A stretch of DNA of 9,701 nucleotides from a bacterium UBP9_UBA1432 (GTDB lineage Bacteria > Vulcanimicrobiota > Xenobia > Xenobiales > Xenobiaceae): assembly GCA_002329445.1 (NCBI GenBank), contig DCTU01000095.1:1-9701 (forward strand). The letters run 5' to 3'. The translations under genes and the position numbers were made by a program. The notes under the pieces are model-generated. The model saw only the letters and a list, made by a program, of their open reading frames with translations. It had not been told where the DNA came from and searched no databases. Of the stretch, positions 1-6,506 are shown piece by piece. Each line of letters opens with the position of its first letter. Positions within the stretch are counted from its first letter, which is position 1.

Positions 1-1091
1 ACCTCGGAGATCGGCCGACGTCTTCGGGCCAGGACCTCCAACACCAGGGCAATGCCGGTCAGGCTGTCGCGGCCCATGGCGACCTGGGGCAGGATCACCC
101 CCCCGTTCCCCTCTCCTCCGAAAGCGACGACGCCGTTCGCCCTCTCGCGCGCCAGGGCCCGCGAGAGGTTGACCTCGCCGACCCGCGTCTCGACGATCCG
201 GGCGCCGTGCCGGGCGACGACGGCGTCGAGTGCCCGCGTCGTAGCCACGTTGCGGACGACGGCCACCTCTTGCCCCGGGAATCGGCCCAAGAGATGATCG
301 ACCGCCAGGACCAGGGTGAACTCATCTCCCAAAGGTTCGGCCTTCTCGGAGACCAGGGCCAGACGATCGGCGTCCAGATCCTGGGCAACCCCCAGATCGC
401 ACGCGTGCTCACGGACGGCGGCGCATAGAGCCGAGAGGTTCTCGGGCAAGGGCTCCGAGTCGCGCCGGGCCTGCACGGGGACCACCCGACAGCCCAACTC
501 GGCCAGGAGGCGAAGGGTCGGCTCGGTCCCGGCCCCACCCGCCGAATCGACCGCCACCTGGAAACCCACCTGTCGGATGCTCGGCACGTCGACCTGACCC
601 AAGACCCGGTCCAGGTGCGCGCGCACGGCCTGCTCGTGCCGGTCCTCGACCGCCGGGGCCGCGAACTGCGCCGGCGGATCCCCGGTTCGCCGGACCCCCC
701 GGATCAAGGCCTCGGTCTGCAGGGCGTCCAGGACCGTCCGCTCCGGCCCCAGCATGAACTTGAAGCCATTCCAGGGCTCGGGGTTGTGGCTGGCCGTGAT
801 CATGACCGCTCCCGCCGCCCGGGTCGGCTCCATGAAGAACTGGACCGTCGGCGTGGGCACCACGCCCAGGTCGAGCAGGCCAAATCCGAAAGGTGCCAGA
901 CCCGTCAGCAGGGCTTCCCGAAGCCACAGGCCAGAAGACCGGGTATCCCGAGCCAGAAGGATCGTCGCCTCGGGGTCCCGCGAGGCCACCAGGCGGCCGA
1001 AGGAGACCCCGTAGCGCCAAGCGGTCTGGCGGGTCAACGAGCCCCCCACGATCCCCCGAACTCCCGAGTAGCTGACCTTCAGGGTCTCCAT
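1..1091 (-). CDS. glmM: Phosphohexomutase, GlmM/phosphomannomutase superfamily (3' end cut by window)
   Basis: Moves phosphate between C6 and C1 of a hexose phosphate; probably GlcN-6-P to GlcN-1-P in the cytosol. The first 363 codons are visible. An N-terminal SGVRGIVG element (residues 9-16) leads to the catalytic serine loop TASHNP with Ser101, followed by NGFK. The Mg-binding loop DLDADR spans residues 238-243 (Asp238, Asp240, Asp242), and the sugar-specificity loop GGEGNGG is at 325-331 with Glu327. Domains 1-3 are present; the C-terminal phosphate-binding domain lies outside the window (family members are about 450 residues). The EGNGG loop resembles archaeal-type phosphoglucosamine mutases more than the usual bacterial GlmM; this is from memory, not an alignment. 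The ATG at 1091 has AAGGAG 4 nt upstream and starts one base after the nagB stop, so translation is probably coupled. Phosphomannomutase or phosphoglucomutase remain possible; the nagB neighbour favours glucosamine phosphate. Confidence 0.85.
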   Translation of the reverse strand, partial: METLKVSYSGVRGIVGGSLTRQTAWRYGVSFGRLVASRDPEATILLARDTRSSGLWLREALLTGLAPFGFGLLDLGVVPTPTVQFFMEPTRAAGAVMITASHNPEPWNGFKFMLGPERTVLDALQTEALIRGVRRTGDPPAQFAAPAVEDRHEQAVRAHLDRVLGQVDVPSIRQVGFQVAVDSAGGAGTEPTLRLLAELGCRVVPVQARRDSEPLPENLSALCAAVREHACDLGVAQDLDADRLALVSEKAEPLGDEFTLVLAVDHLLGRFPGQEVAVVRNVATTRALDAVVARHGARIVETRVGEVNLSRALARERANGVVAFGGEGNGGVILPQVAMGRDSLTGIALVLEVLARRRRPISE

Positions 1092-1092
1092 G

Positions 1093-1881
1093 TCACTCCT
1101 TCTGCCAGTCCGGCTTGCGGCGATAGACGTCCAGATAGTATCTGCGCATCCTCAAGCGCCGGCCGGCAGCCTCGTCGACGAGGATCGTGGCGCACGGATG
1201 CATCTGCAGGATCGAGGCGGGAACCATGGCGGTCAGCGGCCCCTCCACCATCCGAGCCACAGCCGATGCCTTGCGCGCCCCGAAGGCCACCAACAGGCAG
1301 CGCCGAGCCTCCATGATGGTGCCGATCCCCATGGTCAGGACGTGTCGAGGCACCGCCTCCCCCGGCGGAAAACCCGGCCGATTGGCGGCGACGGTGTGAG
1401 GGGTCAGCGTCTTGAGGCGGGTCCGGGAGGCCAAGGAGGAGCTGGGTTCATTGAATCCGATATGCCCATCCTGTCCCAGCCCCAACAACTGGAGGTCGAC
1501 TCCGCCCGCCATCCGAATCTGCTCTTCGTAGCGCGCGCAGCAGGCTGGGATGTCCTGAGCCAACCCGTCGGGCACGTGGGTCCTCTCCGGGGCCAGGTCG
1601 ACCCTTCCGAAGAGATGCTCCTGCATGTACCGCCGATAGGAGGCGGGATGGTCCGAAGCCAGTCCCACGTACTCGTCGAGGTTGAAGGTGGAGACCCGGC
1701 GAAAGCTCAGGCCTTCCTCCCGATGCATCCGAACCAGCTCCGCATAGATCGGAATCGGTGTGGCCCCGGTCGCCAACCCCAGGACCGAATCGGGTCGGAG
1801 CCTCACCTGCCGCGCGATCAGGTGGGCCGCCAGCAACGCGCCCTCCTGCCCGGTCTCGACCAGGATGACTTCCAAGAGCAC
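1093..1881 (-). CDS. nagB: Glucosamine-6-phosphate deaminase (isomerase), NagB family
   Basis: Cytosolic enzyme converting GlcN-6-P to fructose-6-P and ammonia. It is 262 residues, close to E. coli NagB (266), and collinear with it. FNLDEYVGL carries Asp69 (E. coli Asp72). GQDGHIGFNEP carries Asp138, His140 and Glu145 (E. coli Asp141, His143, Glu148). The phosphate-binding LATGATP loop is at 36-42. Ser148, Arg155 and Lys157 match E. coli allosteric-site residues Ser151, Arg158 and Lys160, so activation by GlcNAc-6-P is possible. The start is uncertain: GTG at 1881 has only a weak SD, while an in-frame TTG at 1875 has GAGG five bases upstream; both keep the whole fold. The gene lies 35 nt after the deacetylase gene, and its stop is one base before the mutase ATG. 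The adjoining PIG-L gene makes GlcN-6-P a plausible shared intermediate. Confidence 0.95.
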   Translation of the reverse strand: MLLEVILVETGQEGALLAAHLIARQVRLRPDSVLGLATGATPIPIYAELVRMHREEGLSFRRVSTFNLDEYVGLASDHPASYRRYMQEHLFGRVDLAPERTHVPDGLAQDIPACCARYEEQIRMAGGVDLQLLGLGQDGHIGFNEPSSSLASRTRLKTLTPHTVAANRPGFPPGEAVPRHVLTMGIGTIMEARRCLLVAFGARKASAVARMVEGPLTAMVPASILQMHPCATILVDEAAGRRLRMRRYYLDVYRRKPDWQKE

Positions 1882-1916
1882 CTCGCTTCAGACAGGATCG
1901 GACGGCGCTTCGCCCC

Positions 1917-2768
1917 TCAATCCCCGAAGTCTTGCAACCTCTGACGCACATCCACCGCCAGGCGGTCGACCATCCCCAGGGCGAAATCGACCATGGAAAG
2001 GCTCGGGTCCCGCAGCAACGGGCCCAGATCCATGGCGTGTTCCATCAAGGTCACCTGGTCTGGAGCATAGGCGTCGTGATAGGTCGCGTTGGCGCGACGG
2101 CGTCCGGAGGTGGCCAGATCGTAGCGCTTGCCCCCCGCGATCTGGGAGTCGTAGACACCCGTCAAGGCAGCCGTCAGGTTCTCGTGGGCGCTGACGTCGA
2201 AGTCGACCCGATCCTCGGGCATGAGCCAATCCAGGCTCCTCCAGACCTCACATCCGTAGAATTCCCGGGGATGGTACTCAGGGCCCAGACGGCGCAGGGC
2301 CGCCACAACCAGGGTGGCCACGGCCACGTGGCTGGCGTGACGGTCACACAGGCTGTGCGTGTAGAGGACTCGTGGCCGGGTGGCCCTCAGCAGGGTGTCG
2401 AGATCCTCGCCGACCTCTCGGCGAGCCGGACCTCGGAGCTCCGCGCTGGAATAGCCCAGGGTCACCAGCGCCCCGTACTCCCCGATGACGGCCGCCTTGT
2501 GCTGCTCGTCGCGGCGGACCCGGGCCATCTGATCGTCGGAGAAGTCCGCATAGACCGCACACCGCGAGCTGCCCCGACCGTCGGTGACCGTCACTCCCGA
2601 GAACCAGCGGTCCCTGCGGTGCAAGCACTCAAGGATGCCATGCCAGGTCATGAATTCCAGGTCGTCGGGGTGGGCTCCGATCCCCAGATGGGTGGTGCGG
2701 GCGAGGGCCTGGGATTCCGGGGTTCGATCCGGAGCAAAAACCTCCGATGCGGAATGGTTCAAGAGCAT
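1917..2768 (-). CDS. PIG-L/LmbE-type zinc-dependent N-deacetylase
   Basis: The family hydrolyses N-acetyl groups, mostly on GlcNAc-containing substrates (GlcNAc-PI, mycothiol and bacillithiol precursors, diacetylchitobiose). The signature GAHPDDLE at residues 31-38 supplies the first zinc ligands (His33, Asp36) and the presumed general base Asp35. The second signature, normally HPDHxxV, here reads HASHVAV at 144-150, with His147 as the likely third ligand; both histidines are kept but the middle Pro-Asp pair is changed. The length of 283 residues is normal to slightly long. There is no signal peptide or membrane segment, so it is probably cytosolic. The ATG at 2768 has GGAGG nine bases upstream. 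It lies 59 nt after the J-domain gene and 35 nt before nagB. Proteins that fuse a NagB-like and a PIG-L-like domain are known in Bacteroides, which supports a functional link. The exact substrate cannot be read from the sequence. Confidence 0.9.
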   Translation of the reverse strand: MLLNHSASEVFAPDRTPESQALARTTHLGIGAHPDDLEFMTWHGILECLHRRDRWFSGVTVTDGRGSSRCAVYADFSDDQMARVRRDEQHKAAVIGEYGALVTLGYSSAELRGPARREVGEDLDTLLRATRPRVLYTHSLCDRHASHVAVATLVVAALRRLGPEYHPREFYGCEVWRSLDWLMPEDRVDFDVSAHENLTAALTGVYDSQIAGGKRYDLATSGRRRANATYHDAYAPDQVTLMEHAMDLGPLLRDPSLSMVDFALGMVDRLAVDVRQRLQDFGD

Positions 2769-2827
2769 GTCCAGATGCCTCCGAGGTGCAACACAAGGCC
2801 CTTCATCGCGAGCGTCCAGGAGCCCGG

Positions 2828-3451
2828 TCAGAGAATATCCTCGGGGCGCAGGAGGTCCAGGAGCAGGCGCGAGTAACGGTCCTGAGGCTTGATGCGGCTG
2901 GCTTTCTGGAATCCGACCCGCGCTTCTTCGAACTCACCGGTCTTGTAGGACATCAACCCGTAGTTGAAGGCCGCTTCGAAAGAATCCGGGTCGGCCTGCA
3001 TGGCGCGCTGGAACTCCTCACGCGCGTCGGGATAGAAGGATTCCTGGTCGGTCAGGGTCAGGCCCATCGTGAAGTGCGTCCGGGCCGCCGCCGGATCCTT
3101 GGTCGGCTTGGGCTCGACCTTGACGAAGAGACCGAGCAGTTTGTCGAAGAGGCCCGGCTTGCCGGAGGAAGGCTTCTCGAGATGAGTCCGGGTCTTGATG
3201 CTGGCCGAGAAGCCCTTCGGAACCCGGACCTTGAAGTGAGGCTGCTGGTCATACTCGTCCCGCCTCTCCTTGTTGGACAGGATTTGATAGGCGGAGGTGC
3301 ACTGCGTCATCTTCTCCTGGGCGGCCACCGCGATGTCCTGGTTGAGGTCGGGGTGGTAGCGCTTGGACATGGCCCGGTAGGCGGTCTTGATCTGCTCGGG
3401 GGTCGCCGTCGGGGGGATGCGCAGGACGAGATAGGGGTCTCTGTCAGACAC
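2828..3451 (-). CDS. J-domain (DnaJ-like) protein with C-terminal TPR-like repeats
   Basis: Probable Hsp70 (DnaK) co-chaperone of 207 residues. The N-terminal J domain (about residues 3-72) has the DPYLVL helix I, the HPD tripeptide at 33-35 that stimulates Hsp70 ATPase, and helix III/IV ending in ERRDEYD. The Gly/Phe region, zinc-finger CxxCxGxG repeats and substrate-binding domains of true DnaJ are absent. A basic linker (about 75-120) leads to one or two TPR-like units with the typical hydrophobic spacing (about 125-195). The frame is open upstream to an ATG at 3484 without an SD, which lies inside a hairpin. The GTG at 3451 has GGAG seven bases upstream and puts the J domain right at the N terminus, so it is chosen. 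Its position as first gene of the sugar cassette is unusual; the client is unknown. Type C J protein is the safest class. Confidence 0.88.
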   Translation of the reverse strand: MSDRDPYLVLRIPPTATPEQIKTAYRAMSKRYHPDLNQDIAVAAQEKMTQCTSAYQILSNKERRDEYDQQPHFKVRVPKGFSASIKTRTHLEKPSSGKPGLFDKLLGLFVKVEPKPTKDPAAARTHFTMGLTLTDQESFYPDAREEFQRAMQADPDSFEAAFNYGLMSYKTGEFEEARVGFQKASRIKPQDRYSRLLLDLLRPEDIL

Positions 3452-3458
3452 AGCAAGG

Positions 3459-3462
3459 CTCC
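3459..3462 (-). promoter_or_regulatory. Shine-Dalgarno GGAG that decides the J-domain gene start
   Basis: GGAG on the minus strand, seven bases before the GTG at 3451. The alternative upstream ATG at 3484 has no purine-rich element before it. This is why the shorter 207-residue product is preferred. Confidence 0.6.
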
Positions 3463-3473
3463 AATGTAGACTT

Positions 3474-3506
3474 GGCGAGGCCATTCAACAAATGAACAGC
3501 CTCGCC
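3474..3506. repeat. 33-base two-part inverted repeat (hairpin) upstream of the J-domain gene
   Basis: Perfect 8-bp arms GGCGAGGC (3474-3481) and GCCTCGCC (3499-3506) enclose a second 4-bp inverted repeat TTCA (3484-3487) / TGAA (3493-3496) around a 5-base loop, with symmetric two-base internal mismatches. It lies in the 99-nt gap between the TPR gene and the J-domain gene, 22 bases before the GTG start. No T-run follows on either strand, so it is not a classic intrinsic terminator. It may be an RNA structure in the leader, a factor-assisted terminator or a protein-binding site. Confidence 0.6.
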
Positions 3507-3526
3507 TTCCAAACCTGAAACTCCGT

Positions 3527-3542
3527 GAGGCCCCAAGGCCTC
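3527..3542. repeat. Short GC-rich hairpin after the TPR gene stop
   Basis: Arms GAGGCC (3527-3532) and GGCCTC (3537-3542) with a four-base loop, starting nine bases after the TAA of the TPR gene (transcription runs right to left). No U-tract follows. It could weakly slow or protect the 3' end of the kinase/TPR transcript, but a six-pair stem in GC-rich DNA may be chance. Confidence 0.3.
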
Positions 3543-3550
3543 CCGCCCCT

Positions 3551-4618
3551 TTACTCCGAAGTTCCGGAATCCCCCGGGTCTCCAGATGCGGGCGACTCCT
3601 GGTCCTCGGCGTCCGATCGGGCGTGCGGAGTCTCTGCGTCCCCGGCCAGGATCCGGAGGACCTCCTCGGCGATGCCGGCCTCCCAGCGCAGGGTCGTCCC
3701 CCATTCGTTGGAGTGGACCCGACAAGCCTCCAGGAAGCGCTCCAACCGGAAGGCTCCCTCCTCAAGCCTCTTGTCCACGACCAGGAGGACGCCGGCCATG
3801 AAATCGTTATAGACCCAATCATCCTGGAAGGCCTCCAGGGCCTCCAGGCGCGCGGGCAGATCGGAGATGGGCAGGCCCAGAAGCCCCCGGAAGGTGGCCT
3901 CCAAAGCCCGATGGATGCCCGGTTCGGCGGGCCCGATCCCCTGCTCGAGAAGCGTCAGGGCCCCCGCGACGTCGCCCGACCTGGCCCGGGCCCTGACGGC
4001 AGCCTCGGGGTTTCCGGTGGCCAGGTAGCGATCCTCGGCCTCCTGGTAGCGCCCTGCGGCTTCCAGGCTCATCCCCAGGCTGTTCTCCAGGACTCCGACC
4101 AGACGCGGGTCCAGACCCTGCTGTTTGAGGATCGTCTCGAACTCGGCGACCGCCTCGGGATAGTTTCCCTGGTACCAATAGCTGAGGGCAACCTCGACCC
4201 ACAGCCATTGGAAGGCATCGTGTGAAGGCGGCGTGACCTGCATGGCCGCATGGGCCAGCAGCCTGCGCCGCTCGGGTGTGAACTGCTGACAGAGGTGGAC
4301 ATAGAGGTTGGGCTCGTCCGTCCCCAACTCCAGGGCCTTCTGGGCGGCCTCCCAGGCCTCGTCCCCAGACCCCTCGCGCATTCGCGAATAGCTGCGCATG
4401 AGCCAGCCATAGAAGTCCTGGGGTTCCTGCTCGACCCCTGCCACCGAGTGGTCGACCGTCGGCTCGGAGGCGGCCGGGGCATGCACCTCCTGGTCGCCGG
4501 AGGCACGGGTTTCTGAGGGCGAATCCTCGGTCGGGGCCGTCGGGGACGGTCCCGCCTCCTCAGGGAGCCTGGTCTGGACGGGTCCCCCCTCGGGAACCGA
4601 TTCGGGCGCGTCGGTCAC
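3551..4618 (-). CDS. TPR-like helical-repeat protein, function unknown
   Basis: A 355-residue protein in three parts. Residues 1-65 are Pro/Glu/Ser/Thr-rich and look disordered. Residues 66-325 are helical repeats of TPR type, for example the stretch starting GNYPEAVAEFETIL at 151 and the one starting GRYQEAEDRYLA at 189. Residues 326-355 are an acidic Ser/Gly-rich tail. There is no signal peptide, membrane segment or catalytic motif; a cytosolic scaffold is likely. The GTG at 4618 is chosen because AAGGGA lies nine bases before it and the sequence upstream in this frame looks like antisense-type Arg/Pro/Ser filler. It overlaps the hybrid kinase gene by 59 nt, which suggests coupled translation and a possible role with the kinase. 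A start further inside (first Met at residue 74) cannot be excluded. No specific family recognised. Confidence 0.75.
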   Translation of the reverse strand: MTDAPESVPEGGPVQTRLPEEAGPSPTAPTEDSPSETRASGDQEVHAPAASEPTVDHSVAGVEQEPQDFYGWLMRSYSRMREGSGDEAWEAAQKALELGTDEPNLYVHLCQQFTPERRRLLAHAAMQVTPPSHDAFQWLWVEVALSYWYQGNYPEAVAEFETILKQQGLDPRLVGVLENSLGMSLEAAGRYQEAEDRYLATGNPEAAVRARARSGDVAGALTLLEQGIGPAEPGIHRALEATFRGLLGLPISDLPARLEALEAFQDDWVYNDFMAGVLLVVDKRLEEGAFRLERFLEACRVHSNEWGTTLRWEAGIAEEVLRILAGDAETPHARSDAEDQESPASGDPGDSGTSE

Positions 4619-6407
4619 GGGACACTTTCCCTTCCTGGTATTCCGCCCCCTCTTCGGCGCAGGGGGCTTCGACGCGTCCTGGTTCGGCCTCGGCGACCAC
4701 GTTCCTGGACCCCTCGGGCCCAGGCCCCCCGGATTCTGCCAGCAGCGACTCAATCCTGGCCAGGAGCCCCGCCTTGCGGAAGGGCTTCTCGAGGAAATCG
4801 AACAGGGGAAGGTCCTCGAGGTTCCCCAAGCCTTCCAGGGGAACACCCGAGGTGAAGAGGATCGGGACCCCGGGATGCCGAGTCTGCAGCCGACGCGCCA
4901 CATCCGGACCGCTGGCTCCGGGCAGACAGACGTCGCACAGCACCAGGTCGATCCGGATCCCCGGCGTGCCCCCCAGGTCCAAGGCCTCCCGGGCGCTGGC
5001 TGCCTGCAGGACCCGATACCCCTGACGCTCCAGGGTCCTGGCCACCATCTCGCGGAAGGTCGACTCGTCATCGATCAGGAGGACGGTCGACAGAGAAGCA
5101 GACGTCTCCCGTCGAGACGGACGCCGCGGCCTGCGCGTCTCCGTGGCCAGCGGCAGATCCACGTCGAACCGGGCGCCCCGGCCCGGAGCGCTCTGGATGC
5201 GGATCTCCCCCCCCAACTGACGCACCGTCCTCCAGACCTCAGAAAGCCCCAGCCCGGAGCCCTGGCGCTTGGTGGTGAAGAATGGCTCAAAGATGCGAGC
5301 ATGCAGCTCGGGAGGGATCCCGCATCCGGTGTCCTGGACGCTCAATCGGACAGAGCCTGCGGGAATCGGGCTGGAGGAGGAGGGCCCCGCATCTCGCAGA
5401 CGCGTCCGCAACCAGAGGGTCCCTCCTCCCGGCATGGCTTCCTGAGCATTGACCACGAGGTTCAGGAGGATCTGCTCGAAGCGGGCCGGGTCGAGCCGCA
5501 CCTTCAGGGGAACCGGCTCGGTCTCCAGGACCAGGGCCACATCCGCACCCAGGAGCTGTTGCAGCATCCCCTCCATCTCGTAGAGCACCTGGTTGAGGTC
5601 CAGCGAACATGGGACGTCGCAACGCTCGCGGCTGATCGACAACAACTGACGGGTCAGATTCCGGGCCCGCTCGATCGAGGTCATCACCTCGTCAACGCCG
5701 ACGCGGCGAGGATCCCCCTCAGGGATCGACTCTTCCAGCAGCTCCACCCAACCGGAGACCACCGCCATGAGGTTCTTGAGGTCGTGGGCCACCCCCCCGG
5801 CCAGGCGCCCCAGGGAATCCATCTTCTGGGAATGTCGAAGCTGTCGTTCCAGGTTGCGCCACTCGGAGAGGTCCTGAACCAGGAACTGGAAGACCGGAGA
5901 TTCGCCCGGGACCTGCGGAAGCACCCAGGCGGTGAGACGCACGGGAACCCGGGTTCCATCGCCGCGAGCCAGCGAGACCTCGCGACCGACAACCTCCCGA
6001 CGGGTCGCCAACTCCCTCCAGAGATCCCGGCGCTCGTCCGTCGAGGCGAAGAGGCGCTCGGGCTTGAAGCGGAGGCATTCCGCCCGGGAGGCTCCCAGGA
6101 GGGAACAGAACGCCGGATTGACGGCCAGGATCTCGCCCCGTCGGGCGCACAGGATGCCGTCGCGGCAACGCTGGAACAGAAACCTGCCGGGAAGGTCCAG
6201 CTCCCAATTCTCGTGCTCGGGCTCCGCCGCCTCCCCCTCGTGGGTCGCGGAGGCCGACTGGAGCGGCCTTGTTCGGTGCGGCCCGGCCCACAGTCTGACC
6301 TCTGTTCCGAACGACGGTTCAAGCATGATGAAGATCAACGCCCCCGAATCCCCGAAAGCCTTCTTCTCCCGGCGCAAGCCGACAAAAGAGGCCCGGATCG
6401 ACCCCAC
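4560..6407 (-). CDS. Soluble hybrid sensor histidine kinase (PAS-HisKA-HATPase-receiver)
   Basis: Autophosphorylates on histidine and can pass the phosphate to its own receiver domain. In the 615-residue product: a PAS domain at about 74-190; the HisKA H-box with GGVAHDLKN and phospho-acceptor His208; the HATPase domain with N-box Asn320, DTGCGIPPE at 359-367, EPFFTTK at 374-380 and GSGLGL at 383-388; then a receiver at about 441-560 with Asp446/Asp447, phospho-acceptor Asp492, Ser520 and Lys541. All key residues are kept. No membrane helix is evident, so the PAS probably senses a cytosolic signal. There is no output domain, and no free DNA-binding response regulator lies nearby, so the partner is elsewhere or the receiver acts by protein contact. 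The tail 561-615 looks disordered and overlaps the TPR gene. GTG 6407 is the first possible start after an in-frame TGA; it has a weak SD, and starts up to ATG 6326 are possible. Confidence 0.93.
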   Translation of the reverse strand: MGSIRASFVGLRREKKAFGDSGALIFIMLEPSFGTEVRLWAGPHRTRPLQSASATHEGEAAEPEHENWELDLPGRFLFQRCRDGILCARRGEILAVNPAFCSLLGASRAECLRFKPERLFASTDERRDLWRELATRREVVGREVSLARGDGTRVPVRLTAWVLPQVPGESPVFQFLVQDLSEWRNLERQLRHSQKMDSLGRLAGGVAHDLKNLMAVVSGWVELLEESIPEGDPRRVGVDEVMTSIERARNLTRQLLSISRERCDVPCSLDLNQVLYEMEGMLQQLLGADVALVLETEPVPLKVRLDPARFEQILLNLVVNAQEAMPGGGTLWLRTRLRDAGPSSSSPIPAGSVRLSVQDTGCGIPPELHARIFEPFFTTKRQGSGLGLSEVWRTVRQLGGEIRIQSAPGRGARFDVDLPLATETRRPRRPSRRETSASLSTVLLIDDESTFREMVARTLERQGYRVLQAASAREALDLGGTPGIRIDLVLCDVCLPGASGPDVARRLQTRHPGVPILFTSGVPLEGLGNLEDLPLFDFLEKPFRKAGLLARIESLLAESGGPGPEGSRNVVAEAEPGRVEAPCAEEGAEYQEGKVSRDRRARIGSRGGTRPDQAP

Positions 6408-6506
6408 CAGGAAGAGGTTACCTCACCGACGCGACGGAATCGAAGCCATCAGGTTAACTTTCCGACGAATCGATTTCGCAGTCCACCGCCTGCCGCACAT
6501 GGTCCC
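6408..6506 (-). promoter_or_regulatory. 99-nt gap before the kinase gene: possible control region
   Basis: Lies between the membrane-protein stop and the kinase start. On the plus strand it holds an imperfect direct repeat, CGACGGAATCGA (6432-6443) and CCGACGAATCGA (6462-6473), offset by 30 bp, about three helical turns. A GTTAAC palindrome lies between the copies, and an 11-base palindrome GAGGTTACCTC (6414-6424) lies next to the kinase start. No convincing -35/-10 pair or sigma-54 site was seen, and no terminator hairpin with a T-run. A regulator site is possible but unproven. Confidence 0.3.

Noticed and set aside
1894..1913. GGCG/CGCC mini-hairpin after the deacetylase stop
   Set aside because: Four pairs with a three-base loop and no T-run; too weak to call a terminator.
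1090..2876. Plus-strand open frames opposite nagB and the deacetylase gene (284 and 314 codons)
   Set aside because: The minus-strand genes carry complete catalytic motifs; the plus-strand products show none and have no good ribosome site.
3452..3484. Upstream ATG start for the J-domain gene
   Set aside because: No SD precedes it, it lies inside the hairpin, and it adds 11 residues before a J domain that otherwise begins at the N terminus.
3463..3491. Sigma-70-like pair TTGTTG and TACATT with 17-base spacing on the minus strand
   Set aside because: Only partial matches. Transcription would begin just before the GTG and lose the GGAG site, so it is inconsistent with the chosen start.
4619..4631. 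Small GGGA/TCCC hairpin at the SD of the TPR gene
   Set aside because: A four-base stem is common by chance in this composition.
4619..5071. Extension of the TPR gene upstream to an ATG at 5071 (506 codons)
   Set aside because: The extra 151 residues lie wholly inside the kinase receiver domain in another frame and are Arg/Ser/Pro/Trp-rich filler. The GTG at 4618 has a suitable SD.
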